Notes: generated by a model from the sequence alone, not told the origin. A DNA stretch of 64,000 nt from Mortierella sp. BCC40632 (GCA_011634665.1 WAEK01000019.1:372001-436000), one strand, 5' to 3'. Positions 1 to 11,880 are shown, counted from the stretch's first letter. Numbers and translations are program-made.

Positions 1-3000
1 AATCAAATCTCCATACTCCCAAATACCCTTCAGATTCACACCTTCCGTCGCAATCTGAGGCTTGCCCTTCTCATCTTCAGACATGAACACTCGTTCAATT
101 CCCTTGATCTCATGAACAATACACTTGGGTGCAACCGCCGTCACCAAGTTCACCATCAACAACTTCTTGGTGTCGGCAGGGAAATGCATCTCAATCTCAC
201 ACCAAGCTCCTTGTTCCATATCAAACGAATACTTTTGAACATACGAGTTGCCAGAACAGATTCGCTCCTCACGCTCTTGACGTCTCTCCTTGGCCATCTT
301 TTCCCGCTTATCAGCCTTCTTTTGTTCCCGTGCAAGTCGACGACGCTTATCAGCCTCATCCTCAACTTCATCTTCACTGTCCGAGCTACCGGATCCAGAA
401 TCCGATCCAATATCCGATCCATCCTCCGAGGCCTGTGCCCTGTCTGCTGCCTTGATCACCTCTTCATCCTCAGAGTCGGGCTCTTCATACGAGGCTTGCT
501 GCTTGCTACGCTTGGTCATCTTTTCATTGGTGGCATCGCCATCTCCATCATCACTCTCATCTCCACCAGCGTTATGACGGGACACCTCCTCAGTATCATC
601 CACCTCCTCATCTCCTGCCGCTCCAGACTCCTTGACCTTGCTAGGAGCACTGATATCATCCTTGACCTTACGAGTAAGACGCTTGATATCACGGACAATA
701 GCCACTTCCAATTTGCGGACAAATTGCTGCTCAATCGTCTCCTCCACCTGCTCACTCGAGACACCATACTCGGACAAGTACTCTTCCTCGTTAAAGAGGT
801 TGAGACGGATAGCAAACACCTTCTCACGCTTCTGTGTCGAACCAATCGTCTTGTTGATGAATCGTTCCGTGACCTGAACATTGTCAATCAACTGAGCCAA
901 GGTCAAACGAGAAGTATCCTGGCAGAAGGACTGCAATTGACTCTCAGTGACACCAGGGTTGATGTTCAAGGTCATGGTGGGGGTCTTGGGCTTGGTCGAG
1001 GCGGTCATGACGATTTCACGAAGACGAGGAATACCGAGAGTAACGTTCTTGGCACCGAAACCAGCAAAATGGAAAGTGTTGAGCGTCATCTGAGTTGAGG
1101 GCTCTCCAACACCCTGAGCTGCCAACAATCCGACGGCCTCACCAGGCTCCACCAACGAGTTGATGTAACGAAGGTGCATCATGGCTCGGAACTTGTTCTT
1201 GTCAAGACCCTTGTAACGTTGGCTCAACTTGGTCGAGGGACCATCTGGGCTCTGAATAATACCGTCTGGGTTCTTTTCCATGTAATCCGTCAACTTCTTC
1301 TCAAACAATTCACTGACAGCACCAACATAGAGACTGGGAGAGAACACACTAAGAGTGGGGTCGTACTTGTGGGGCTTGCGAGCGACCTTCTTGTTATAGG
1401 CCATGGCATCAACCTGGTTCAACAAGGGCAAGACATGTGTGGGCTGGTATTTGGCGATCAGAGCCAACGAGTTCTCGGCACTGAACTTGAACTGGTGGAT
1501 ATGAGCCTGCTTGATAACATCCAACGAATCCTCACCGTAATGGAACTGAAGAATAGAACCATCCGAGTCACGGACGGTTTGATCATAACCGACCTTGAGA
1601 CCCTCAAGATGCTTAATCAAACATCTCTGAAGATAACCGGAACGAGACGTCTTGACGGCAGTATCGATCAAACCTTCTCTTCCAGCCATGCAATGGAAAT
1701 AGTACTCCTGAGGACGAATACCCGTCAAGAAACGACCGGCAATGTATCCTCCTGCACGGGCCGAGGAATCGTAGGGGGCAAAGGAAGGAAGGGATTTACC
1801 AGAAACCATGATTGGTACACGACGACCTTCCAATTCCTGCTGACCAAGAGCGCACGAAATCTGAGTGACGTTGACATACGATCCCTTGGCTCCCGAGACG
1901 GTCATGGTCTGCATGTTATTCTCGGGGAACTTCTTGAGGAGACCGTTGGGGATACAGGTGTTCTGGACAGAGGTCGTCAACTCGTTGACGGCCGACTTCA
2001 TGGTAGCATCCAAACCAGCCAACTGTTCTTCGGAACGAAGGACAACCTCGAGCTTCTTCTTGAGTTCCTTTTGGAGTTTCTCACTCTTCTTCAACTGCTC
2101 TACGGTACAATCCATCTTGGCATACTTGAGAGCGGCCTTGGTACCAATGTCCTTGCCTCCAGTCTGAAGATCGCGACGCCACTTGTCACCCTCGGGAGTA
2201 AGTCGAAGATCGTCCATACGACAAGTGAAAGCAAACTGCTGAGTCCAACGAGTAAAGAGACGACCCAGGATACTGAGGAGCTTGCCCGCAATATCACCTC
2301 CATAAATCTCATAACAGTTGTGCACCAAACCAAACGACTTGGCACCAAACTGACTCTTATCGAGAACACCAGTGACAAGAACACCGTCCATAATCTGGAC
2401 AATGGACTCTTCCTTTCCACCACTTCCAAAGTACTGAGCCTTAACCTGGGCACCAGCAGTCATGTTAAGTGGGGGGCGACCAATTGTCAAGTTGTGAAGG
2501 ACAGCCGTAATAACGTCCTTTCCAGTCCAGAGAGGAACGGGCTTCCAGACGGTGGGAGGGAGTGTCACCACTCGACCGTTACCAGTATTGTCAATCTCGG
2601 GACGGAGTGCACCATAAAGCAAATGCTGGTACTCGGCACGAGTAAAGAATGTGCCACGAAGCGTCATCCACACACCGGCGACGACGTGATCCTGAATCAG
2701 ACCACGCAAGGGGGCACCCGAGGTAGGAACCAGGTATTGAGAATCTGTGTTGGCAATCAACTTGGCCTCGGCTCTTGCAATCTCGTTCTGAGGGAAATGG
2801 ACGTTCATCTCGTCTCCGTCGAAATCGGCATTATAAGTGTTACAGTTGGCGTAGTGCATACGAATTGTACGCTCTCCGGGCAAAATACGGGCCTTGTGAG
2901 CCATAATCGAGGGTTTGTGGAGCGTGGGCTGACGGTTCAGGAGCAAAAGATCGCCGTTACGAAGATGACGATAGACCTTCTTGTTCGAGGGCTGGGTCCG

Positions 3001-5181
3001 TGTGGGATAAGGCGAAGTCGTTGAGGCACCGCTGTGAGAGTCCTGAGGAGTGAGGAGCTGGTTAGCGAGAGCGATTCTGGACTCGAGCGAAAGGTTGGCA
3101 AGCGAAGACAGAGCACCATCCTCGTGTTGAACAAAGGCAGCACCGGGCCACTTGGTGGGACCGTTGATGACAGCACGTCTCATCTCCTTGATGTTGTAGT
3201 GGGTGACCGGTTCAGGGTAGGTGAGCTTTGTAGCAAAGACAGGAGGGATACCAATCTCATTGGTCTCAATGTTGACATCGGGAGAGATGACGGAACGAGC
3301 AGCATAGTTGACACGCTTGCCCATCATGTGCTTGCGGAAAAGACCTTCCTTCTTTTCGAGACCTTGACGGATACCGGCAGGAGGCAACTTGCCACCCCTC
3401 ATGATGGTGGGGTTCTTGGTCGAGTCGATCAACGAGTTGACATCGTGCTGAAGCTGAATCCAGTTATCGATCAGATGCTTGAAGGAGTTGGATTGCTGGT
3501 CTTTAATGTCTTCTGAGGTCGTCTTCTTGGTTTGTGTCAGATCGCGGATGAAAACGCATGTGTTGAGGATCTTGCCCAAATGCTCGTTCTGAGGGTTCTC
3601 GAAGAGCTTGTCACCCATGACGGAAGCAGGACGGAAACGAGTAGGGGCAACGGGGAGAATCTCGAGGAAAAAGATATCAGCCTCAGCCTTCTTGCTGCCA
3701 ATCTTTTGCATACGAGGGCCATTGGCGCCATAGAGGAGCGAGCAGATCTTTTGCTCAACCTCAAAGACACGTCTCAGGATATTACGAATATGAATAGGAG
3801 TCAGATACTTGTTGTTATCCTTGAGCTCCATAGCATCTTCGTCATCGCTGTCAACAATGTTCCTGATCTTCTTGGGAGCCTTGGCTGGCTTCTGGGCCTT
3901 CTTTCCCTTGCTCTTCTTCTTGGTGTCCTTCTCCGACTCGGATGACATTTTGGCGTCGCTGTCCTCGTCATTTTCGTCTTCTGTACGCTCCTCTGGCTGT
4001 TCATCCGACTCGTCGCTACTGACGGCCTTCTTTGCAGCCAAAATGACATTAGCTTGGATCTTGCCCTGGGCAGTGTTGTACAATTGCTGTGACTTTGTCA
4101 ATGGCTTTTCGAAGATCTTGGCATATCCATCCTTGCGGAACGTAGGCGAAAAGCTATCCAAGTGGGCGAAAGAGAGGGAGGGAAGAGGAGGTTAATACCA
4201 GGGATCCTTACCAAAAAACACGTTTGCTAACTCATGCGTAAATCGATCATTCATGATGTAGTTTACCTTGCGCAGTTTTCACACTTTCTCTTGGCAATTG
4301 CTCGTCTGTAAAAGTCGGCCATGATACGCTTGCGCTCCTCGTTGACGACGGTTGTTTTGTAATCTTCGCCACCATGGACAGGTCTCTGGAGGACCTGCTG
4401 AACATAGGCATCAAGCTTGGCAATGTACTCATCCTCGCTCAAAATTTCCTCTCCATCAACGTCCATATCGTTGGCGCTAGCCTTGCGACTCTTGCCGGTG
4501 ATGGGGATCGCGTCAACTTCCTTTGACTCCAAGAAGCGTCCTTTGTTCAACAACCGAATCTTGGCAACGTATCTGTGGGTCTGAGGAGGTGATCAAGATA
4601 TTCCAAGAGATGGGGGAGAGGGAGGTTTAGCAAACAGTGGCGTAATAGCTAAATTTGCGTGAGGTATAGTTTATGGTAGACAAATCCTTACTTCGCTTTT
4701 AGACATCCTGAGACGGTGGCAGAAGAGACATGAAGCACGAAGCATCTGGTACATCTGAGGGAAGAACATGGGGTTGTAGACGGGACATGGCAGCTCAATA
4801 TGACCGAAATGGCCTGGGCAGGAAAAGTGATCCAAAGAACAGGTGGCGCACCTAAATAAATAAATAAAAAAAGACAGGGGTAAGGCGATATTAGCACTTC
4901 CGAGGATAGGCCAAAGGACTCATTGCACTAGCAGGACTCTGGGAAGGAGCCAACAAGGCACTAGCGATACTGCGATCTATGATCTATGACACATACACAT
5001 GGTGCTTCGAGAAGGGACCCAAGGCAGGGTCGTAAAGACCTCCTTTCGTTGGGTGGTTCAAATTGTCGAAAAGAACTGGGTTGACAATCTGCTTCACAGA
5101 GATTTGCTTGATCTCATCAGCATTGTAGAATGAGAACGAAACCGAGGTGACCTCGGATCCGATGGGTCGTGCAATATTCAT
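1..5181 (-). CDS. RPA190: RNA polymerase I largest subunit, 3' end outside the window
   Basis: This is the catalytic largest subunit of RNA polymerase I, which transcribes the 35S rRNA precursor in the nucleolus. Four exons join in frame: 5181-4997, 4851-4692, 4580-4267 and 4153 to the window edge, all with GT-AG introns. The protein starts [16 protein letters not shown], matching the Rpa190 N-terminus. It continues with the clamp zinc region ([17 protein letters not shown]), a second pair (KCENCASFSP), the Mg-binding active-site loop [14 protein letters not shown] (about 2840-2800), the bridge-helix/trigger-loop region (GFGAKNV near 1060) and an acidic, serine-rich segment (about 300-560) as in other Pol I large subunits. 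The last visible residues ([11 protein letters not shown]) are near the C-terminus; the stop codon lies left of base 1. There is no sign of damage. The start is the first ATG and fits the family. The identification is very secure. Confidence 0.97.
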
Positions 5182-5625
5182 TTTGAGAACAAAGTGGATC
5201 TGTGGAGGTGGGGGAAGACGAAGTGAGGGGAGAGGAGCAGGAGGGTGGTTGAATGGAAGAGGTGTCTGTCTGTTCTATCACCCTTCTTTGCTTCTGTCGA
5301 CAAAAATCAATGGGTTGGGTCAAACAGACTTTTTTTTTTTTGGCTAACGAGAATGTACTCTCCCTCTTCGAGTTCCTCGCTCTGTGATCGTTGTCGTCCT
5401 GGTTCGGCGTTGACGAATGATGCAAAGGGCAATGAACAAGAAATAGTCCAACAACAAAAAAAAAAAAAAAAAAAAAATACATACAAGTCAAATATTTTTT
5501 TATTGAGGTGGCTTATCCTTCTGATCATTGACAGTCCTCGAGACTGGTGGTCGCAATATCTTTTTGATCTGTGCGAGCAGCTCGCTGGGCTAAAAGTCAT
5601 TGGAAAAAGAACACGGTCAAAGACG
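5182..5625. promoter_or_regulatory. Spacer upstream of the Pol I subunit gene
   Basis: This 444-bp spacer lies between the stop of the NIPA-like gene and the start of RPA190, both on minus, so it should hold the RPA190 promoter and the 3' UTR of its neighbour. It contains a T run near 5331-5342, an A run near 5456-5476 and CT-rich stretches. I see no recognisable TATA box or defined operator. Small ORFs here are low-complexity and not credible. Confidence 0.4.
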
Positions 5626-7310
5626 TTAGCTTGATACATGAACCGTCTTGCTGAGGTCAGGGAATACATAAAACCGAAATGAGGAAATTACCTGGCTATA
5701 TGGGGTCTCTTTCTCCTGTTGAGATTGCGACACAATGCCATCGACTTTCGATGACTTTAGCAACAATTCAAAGAGTATCCTCCACCCTGTTCGCTTGTGA
5801 TCAGAAGTGCTGTCTGTATCATACTCAGGATTGACCCAATAGCAATACCATTTGTGGGCTTCCTCTACGTTGAATCCCGTATCTTCTTCTGTATCCAAAA
5901 TGGTATCAGGGTCCTTATCGGAAGTCTGCCAATCCGAATCCGTACGAGTGTCATGGGGAATCAATGCACATTGGGTATGACATGCCTCGCAAGCAAGCAG
6001 ATTGGGCCCTTTGGCAGCATCCCAACCAAACAGTGATAGAACCAATAGCCTCCTGTCCAAGTCTTTATCAAACATTTGCTCTAAAGAGCTTACTTCGTTT
6101 TGAGACTAGATATCCAAGGCGGTCGTAATGAAGAATTAGTCTCTAAATACGCAGATAGTCGTTGTCGATACTTAAGATCAATAGAGGGGGGAGATTAGAG
6201 CCTTACCAATGGGTAGCGTATTGAGTCCAAATTTGTAGCCTGGACATTCTCTCCAAGGCGTGAGACGCGTTCCAAGATTTCAGCGCGAGCTCGGGAAAGA
6301 GACATGATTGGAAGTTTGTAGATGCTATCTGGAATAGTGATCAGACGATCCAAGGAAGAAAAAAGAAAAGAAAAGAAAAAGAGGTTACTCGAAATGTCTA
6401 ATGATGCCGAGTCTCAACAGTGTCACAGAGTGCTGCCTCCTACCGTCACATGGATGGGACCTCCAAGGGCAGGTTGCAGAATGGTTCGAACTGAGCATCG
6501 CATGGAATTTCCTGCCTAGTTCTGGTAAATGAGACATCATTAGCTCTATCGCTGTCGCTTTCATTTCGCTTAGTTGCCCAGCTGCCAAGTCGTTGGACGC
6601 TCGATAAATTTGACACCTCAGGTACCTTCATCGTCCTGGTCTGAAGCATTATCAAAATCAATATCATCCATAGAATTCAGCTCAGGGGTCTCCTCTTGTC
6701 CTGTCGGGTCAGTGACTTGCGAGAGTTGCTCTTGACCCTTGCTATGATCATATCCTGTCTTTACAATCACTACGCCGCCACAACCCCCACTGCACTCGAG
6801 TCGATCCTCGCCCTTGTTGATCCAGCCCTGTTTGGCACATTCAACCGCGTTAACCAGCTTTGGCTTATCGAACCAGGTGGAAGGCTTAAACGTCTGGAGT
6901 CGGCTATGAAACTGTTCGCGCGACCATGGCAGAAACTTTGGTGAACGTGTGCCGTTATATTTTGTCAATGTCGAGCTTGGAATAATCTCTGTTCCTTTGG
7001 GGTCTGTTTGTTGCTGCTCTTGAGAAAGAGGCCGAGTCGGAGCACTAGCAGCGATGGATGCAGCAATGGAATCACTCAGAGTTGGTTTGGATGATAGCTT
7101 GGCAAGTTTGTCCAGGATGGGTGGTCGTGGGGGCATGAACGATCGTCCCTCATTGTCGCGCCGAGCTAGTTGTGGCAAAGCTGATGTATCCTGATGGCTA
7201 GGAACAGGGCCCTGTGGCTCACTTGGGAGCTGATGCTGTCGTTTGGGTGGATGGGCCCAGAGAGAGTTGAGCAGGGCAAAAGACTCTTCAATCTTGCGTT
7301 TAGATTCCAT
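5626..7310 (-). CDS. C3HC zinc-finger protein of the NIPA / Rsm1 family
   Basis: Likely a nuclear C3HC zinc-finger protein. Fungal Rsm1 acts in mRNA export, while animal NIPA (ZC3HC1) is an F-box-like/nuclear-basket protein; the exact role here is inferred from family only. Proposed exons: 7310-6626, 6581-6444, 6328-6207 and 6105-5626, with GT-AG introns and preserved phase. The N-terminal part holds PWSREQFHSRLQTFKPSTW and ECAKQGWINKGEDRLEC, the start of the zf-C3HC domain. The next exon gives HSATCPWRSHPC, then DSIYKLPIMSLSRARAEI as in the family. The C-terminal repeat domain shows LSLFGWD, LACEACHTQC and FNVEEAHKWYCYW. The first cysteine pair is spaced CSGGC (CX3C rather than the usual CX2C). 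The start MESKRKIEES is preferred over an upstream in-frame ATG (7400) that would add a CT-repeat-encoded leader. The first intron would be only 44 nt and the last exon could have another intron, so the ends are less sure than the identity. Confidence 0.82.
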
Positions 7311-8384
7311 TGCTTTGAGTCTTGAGTGACGCTCCACTGTCAAAGAGAGAGGAGAAAGAGAGAGAGAGAGAGCGTGTGTGTGTGTGAGGTTGAGGTTCAA
7401 AGTTTGAGGAGGACTGGTGATGCAAATGACAGCGCTTTTTTTAGAAGACCACTTCGGGCCTCATTTTCCTCTTCGAGTGCATGGGACTCAGGAAGCCGCC
7501 CATAATGTTCATAGTGTCCACCAACCTCTAGAACTCTGTTTTACCGAGTATATTCTCTCAAACTTTTTCTTTCTACCTCTACCTTTGCCTCTACCCCTGC
7601 TTCTGTCTCTACCTTTACCTCTACACCTACCTCTACCTCTCTTTTGCTCTTTTCAGAGGCGACCTGGGACTCATGTGGGACCATCCACAATTTCACACGA
7701 GTTGCCGCCGATATCCACAGTCTGCCACAGCTGTGGATAAAACGACTCTTTGAACCTTTCTCAAGCCATTGTAGAGTGTATTGAACGGCTGTGTCCATGG
7801 GTCTGGATTGACGCTTTCCTACCTGTCCTATGAGTGTTGTTAATCTGTAGCCGAGCTCTGATTATCTCTATCGAGTGAATGCTAGAGACCTGACAGCCAG
7901 TTTTTTATCCGACTGAGGACTTTATTCATTTGAATATTTTAACACATCTCTGTAGCAACGCTTGGTTATTATGGGGTCGCCTGGTACCTGGGTTGAAATC
8001 TGCCAGCTCCTGAATACTCGGGCTTTATTAAGAGACTTTACTCTACGTGAGTCAGCAAATATGAAAATCCTGGTAGTTCCCAAGGTCTTCTGATATGGGA
8101 TAGCCTATGGAGAAGTTGAAGAAGAAACTGAGCGAAAAAATACTCGACCAGCCATAGCCCTCCCAACTACAGTCCGCCACTCAAGACCGGACTATTGCAG
8201 CCAAGCCAGAGTACTTGACAGTCCAGTTGACTGTTCGCTGTGTTCCTTCGCCCAGTCCCCCTCCCCAGAACTTGAGACTTGCAAATGTTTATCTCCTTGA
8301 CTGCGCCACAAAGATCTTTTGGACCTGAACTTGAAGAACCTGACACTCTGAATCAAAGACCTACCTCCAAACTAGACATTCGTA
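7311..8384. promoter_or_regulatory. Divergent promoter region between NIPA-like and ZC3H15-like genes
   Basis: About 1.07 kb separates two divergently transcribed genes. It holds a GA/GT microsatellite just upstream of the minus-strand gene (about 7350-7387), a degenerate CTACCT hexamer array (7572-7640) and otherwise unique DNA. No further gene is supported. Confidence 0.4.
7572..7640. repeat. Degenerate CTACCT/CTACCC hexanucleotide array
   Basis: Roughly eleven imperfect hexamer units of the type CTACCT, CTTTGC, CTACCC and CTGCTT follow one another in a pyrimidine-rich block. It resembles a decayed minisatellite rather than a telomeric array, because the units are irregular and lack a G-rich telomere motif on either strand. 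Confidence 0.6.
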
Positions 8385-9901
8385 ATGCCGCCCAAGAAGC
8401 AAGCAGCAGCAAAGAACAAGATCGTCGAAGACAAGACTTTTGGTCTTAAGAACAAGAACAAGTCCGCCAAAGTCGGTCGTTATGTCGAAACTGTGAAAAA
8501 CCAGGCCGCACAGGCGGGTCAATCTAGAAAGGACTTGGTAAAGTAGCCCCTGCCCACACATCGTTTGGTTGGCTCAACATCATCTGGAGTGTAGTGGCTG
8601 CTCAATCATGCCCTCTTCTCCATGGGATTAGCGTTTTCAGCTTTGCTCTCTCTCTTTCCAGACAACTCATCCATGCACCATCTCCCTTCATGGAATCCTA
8701 CACCACTCGATGGATGAAAAAAAAAAAAAAAAAAAAAAAATAGCTTGAGAAGGAGCGTACAAAACAAGCACAAGTGGATAGGAAAAAGGCTGAACAAAAC
8801 AAGAAGGATGAGCTCAACGACCTCTTTAAGCCAGTTCAGGTCCAACAAAAGGTACCATTCGGTGTCAACCCAAAGACAATTCTTTGTGCATTTTTCAAAT
8901 CTGGCACTTGTACCAAGGGAGATAAGTGCAAGTTCTCTCACGACCCTAATGTGGATCGCAAGACCACCAAGAGGGACTTGTACACCGACAGCCGTGACGA
9001 AGAAAAGAAGAATGGTAAGAAAGTGCAATTGCTCTGGAAGATGGCTTTTTTTTTTTTTTTTTTTTTATGAGATAGATTCCTCATACTAACTTTTCAACCT
9101 CTGCTTATTCCTTTCTCCTTCTCTTCGATAGACACGATGGACAAATGGGACCAGACGAAGCTGGAGTCAGTCGTCCAGTCCAAAGCAAAGACAAACGCTA
9201 CGTCTACAGAAATTGTCTGCAAGCACTTTTTGGAGGCCATTGAGAACCAAAAGTATGGTTGGTTCTGGGAATGTCCAAATGGAGGTAAGAGTCTACTCGG
9301 TTTTATTTTATTTTTGCTCTGCTTTGATGATCCCTCTCTCTCTCCCACTTTATATCCTCCCCTTATTAGAATACTAAACAGGATTTATTTTTCAAATATT
9401 TTCAAATACTCAGGAACCAGCTGCAAATACCGTCATGCTTTGCCTCCTGGCTTCGTTCTTAAGACAAAGGCCGAGTTGAGAGCAGAGGCCAACAAGGAAG
9501 TCATTTCGATTGAAGAGTTCTTGGAATCGGAGCGACACAAGTTGGGCAAGAACCTTACCCCAGTCACTGCCGAGTCCTTTGCCACCTGGAAGAAGAGCCG
9601 TGCGGACCGTGTGGAGCAGGAAGAGCAGGCCAAGCGGAAGGCCAAGGAGGCTGCCTTCAAGGCTGGAAAGGTCCTACAGTTCTCCGGAAGGGAACTCTTC
9701 GACTTCAACCCCGATATCGCTGGCGCCGACGACGACGACGCCGACGATGTCATTGATTTCTCGGCCTATGCAAGGAATAACGAAGGAGAGACGCAAGAAG
9801 AGTTTGAGGAGCGGATTTCCAAGGACATGGCCGGTGTCACGGTGGACGATGATCTTATTGCGGGCGAGGAGGATGTTGAGATTAGTGATGATGACTCGTA
9901 G
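8385..9901 (+). CDS. CCCH zinc-finger protein of the ZC3H15/DFRP1 (Tma46) family
   Basis: Predicted partner of the developmentally regulated GTPase (DRG1/Rbg1) that binds translating ribosomes; the role is from family knowledge. Exons 8385-8537, 8744-9014, 9132-9284 and 9414-9901 join in frame to 354 residues, about the length of yeast Tma46. The start [20 protein letters not shown] is the conserved family N-terminus. The first CCCH finger is [19 protein letters not shown] in exon 2; the second, [15 protein letters not shown], is split over exons 3 and 4. The DFRP region follows ([24 protein letters not shown]), then an acidic C-terminus rich in Asp and Glu. Intron 1 ends with A24 directly before its TAG acceptor, and intron 2 carries a T run of about 20. 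It is intact and secure. Confidence 0.93.
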
Positions 9902-10657
9902 ATTGGACCGATCTTTCTTAAATATTTACCATGAACAAACCTACTGAGAGTGAGAAAAGAAGAAAGAGACGACCCAAGAGTAGCTGGTCTAAAAAGTGGG
10001 TATGGGGGGCTCTTCTGTCGAAGGGTCAACGAAACTATGCGACACTCGATTTGTCTGTTGAGAGAAAGAGGGGGGGGGGAGGAGTTTCTATTTTATTTTA
10101 TTTTATTCGAGCAAGTGTCCGTAGATCTTCCAAACCCAGATCTCAACCTAGACATACCTCCCTTTTTTTTTTTTTTTTTTTTTTTTTTTCTCATGTGTTG
10201 GTATCATTCCCAAATGAATTCACTGATCTTTAGTTGTCACTTCCATTATTCCCAGGATTCCTTCCTTTCTCCCTCTCCCCTACCTCTATCATTTATGGCT
10301 CACTATTATCTTTTCTATCACTTTGGGTTGATAAATTAATTCAAAGGATAGAGAGAGGGTGGAAAACGAGTTTATATCGACCCCACAACCAAGAAAGGAT
10401 GGAGTAGTTTTTTTTTTTTTTTTTTGAGTTGAGGGAGGGCGATATTATCAGAGGATAACATGGATCACACGACCAGCTGTCGAGATGATTCTTATAGAAC
10501 AATACGTTTCCTTTTGAATATTTGAGCAGGGAACTAAACGAATTGTGATCGCCATTTGAGAAGCAACAACACACTATGTGGCGACTTTGGTTCTCATATT
10601 CTCCACAATCTGTGCTGTTTCCGCCAAGAAACGTGGACGACCCTCAGCATCGACCGA
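9902..10657. other. Gene-free spacer with homopolymer tracts
   Basis: This is the 3' flank of the ZC3H15-like gene up to the first recognisable LINE fragment. It contains T runs at about 10161-10189 and 10409-10425. No tRNA, coding segment or repeat family was recognised. The T runs may be old retroposon tails, but no body is visible next to them. Confidence 0.4.
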
Positions 10658-10726
10658 TTTTTTTTAACAGTCTGTTTCTTTTAAGATTACTACGTAGGCA
10701 AAGAACAAATCTAATGCCACTACGTA
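10658..10726 (-). mobile_element. LINE-B 3'-end fragment (severely 5'-truncated)
   Basis: After a short T run comes AACAGTCTGTTTCTT and a TACGTAGGCAAAGAAC block. The same 3'-end signature (AACAATCTGTTTC, then a GTAGxCAAAGAC-like block) recurs at 10850, 22851, 22899, 59856 and 61986. On the minus strand it is the end of the element followed by a short A tail. The 5' end is lost, and the sequence is well diverged from the other copies. Confidence 0.6.
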
Positions 10727-10826
10727 GCTGTATGTTTCCTCGAGGTTCGGTTTCAACCTCAGCGGATTGTTTAGGTCAGAGAATTCTCCACAGCTACCAA
10801 AGTGTCCATCAGCACTGTTGCGTCTC
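10727..10826 (-). mobile_element. Diverged LINE-A internal fragment
   Basis: The block from GTTTCCTCGAGGTTCGG to CACTGTTGCGTCTC aligns by eye with LINE-A positions about 11990-12088, part of the ORF2 C-terminal coding region, with many substitutions. It served as the target for the LINE-B insertion that follows and is therefore older than that insertion. It is too short to encode anything. Confidence 0.6.
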
Positions 10827-11243
10827 TCTCTCTTTTTTTTTTTTTTTTTAACAATCTGTTTCTGTTAAGATAGCTACGTAGACAAAGAACTAATCTAAGG
10901 TCGCCACATAGTGGTGACAATCCTCCCGTAACTATGTCAACTACACGTGGCCAGTGACCCCGCGCAACGACTGCCATTCCTCGTCAGGATGTTTGAAAGT
11001 TGAAAACAGGTTAGGTCACCGGAATGGGATCCGCCCCATTCTCTCCATTATCTCCAAACATCGCCTCCCTGCCAGACTGTCTAGCAAACGAGCATCTGCT
11101 GCTTCCATATCAGCTTGGGACCCTGGACAACGTCCCCCCTCATGTCCTTCCATAAGTGCTCCACATGGGCAGGCACCAGGAGCGCAAAGGAAACCATAGC
11201 CATCACTCCATTTAGCTCTGGCTCCCTTAGTAGGGCATCTTTG
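10827..11243 (-). mobile_element. LINE-B, 5'-truncated copy with 17-bp target duplication
   Basis: This copy is bounded by CAGCACTGTTGCGTCTC at 10810-10826 and again at 11244-11260, a 17-bp target-site duplication. A T run (10833-10849) is the A tail on the element's minus strand and is followed by the LINE-B 3' signature. The minus-strand reading contains KWSDGYGF, CPCGALMEGHEGGRCPG and LLDSLAGRRCLEIMERMGRI, closely related to the coding remnant at 23080-23503. It has no catalytic domain and is a dead 3' end. The 5' truncation and A tail fit target-primed reverse transcription. Confidence 0.8.
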
Positions 11244-11271
11244 CAGCACTGTTGCGTCTCCCAGACCCTCC

Positions 11272-11430
11272 TCTTTTTTTTTTCTAGCAACACAAAGACC
11301 CCATGTGGGCATGTAGAGTTTTTATTTTTTTTACCAATCTGTTTTTTCTTTTTTTTTTTTTTTTTTTTTTATGTTAACGAGGGCCCCACGTGGGCATGCA
11401 GAGTTTATGGAATACCAGGGCTACTGCTGG
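11272..11430 (-). mobile_element. Two stacked LINE 3'-end stubs
   Basis: A stub with CCCCATGTGGGCATGTAGAG (11291-11310) is followed by T-rich DNA and an ACCAATCTGTTTT piece. A second stub follows, with a T run to about 11370, then AACGAGGGCCCCACGTGGGC and the GCAGAGTTTATGGAATACC block to about 11428. The latter matches the 3' UTR of full-length LINE-A (11671 onward) almost exactly over about 55 bp. Both are extreme 5' truncations on minus. Confidence 0.65.
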
Positions 11431-11448
11431 CGGCTCCATGGCCCCAGA

Positions 11449-11637
11449 TTTTTTTATTTTTTTATTTTTTTATTTTTTATTTTTTTTTCACAATGACACC
11501 ACAATTTTGGGGTCTATGATTTATTACAAATGGGTTGCTCTTGAGAGTTAGGATTTTCCTATTTGTCCCAGAAATCTACGGTGGTTGTGTGTTGATATAT
11601 TCTCGCGTGCCCTTGCTGTAGGCCTTCCTTGGCCGTT
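11449..11637 (-). mobile_element. Short A-tailed insertion of unknown family, 18-bp target duplication
   Basis: CGGCTCCATGGCCCCAGA occurs at 11431-11448 and again at 11638-11655. The 189 bp between start (plus strand) with a repeated T7A pattern, i.e. an A-rich tail if read on minus. The body resembles neither the LINE-A nor the LINE-B 3' end. The target is the same one later used by full-length LINE-A, whose own duplication overlaps this one. Family unknown; it may be a SINE or another LINE's truncated 3' end. Confidence 0.6.
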
Positions 11638-11639
11638 CG

Positions 11640-11658
11640 GCTCCATGGCCCCAGAATC
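11640..11658. repeat. Target-site duplication of full-length LINE-A, 3' side
   Basis: GCTCCATGGCCCCAGAATC is present here and identically at 22241-22259. It directly abuts the LINE-A A tail (T run 11659-11670). The two 19-bp copies mark the limits of the element. Confidence 0.88.
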
Positions 11659-11880
11659 TTTTTTTTTTTTATAACGAGGGCCCCACGTGGGCATGCAGAG
11701 TTTATGGAATACCGGGGCTACTGCCCCGTTGTCACTTGGGCCATAACAGGTTCTAGCCCTGCAAATAAACACTAAATAGTTCTACCTAATGTCCAGATAC
11801 TCTGTTCGCCATCACCCACGTCGCATGAGTGGTCGTAATGCCAGCTCCCTACGCGGCCTGTTGCGCTCATTCGTCGTCTT

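Noticed and set aside
1174..3024. 616-codon plus-strand ORF
   Set aside because: It is antisense to RPA190, whose protein on minus is continuous and conserved across the same span; the plus-strand translation has no recognisable domain.
7311..7400. Extended N-terminus for the NIPA-like protein from an ATG at 7400
   Set aside because: The extra residues come from GA/GT microsatellite DNA; the internal ATG at 7310 fits better.
11346..11371. Telomeric or centromeric repeat
   Set aside because: The T-rich runs are irregular homopolymers linked to LINE 3' ends, not telomere units.
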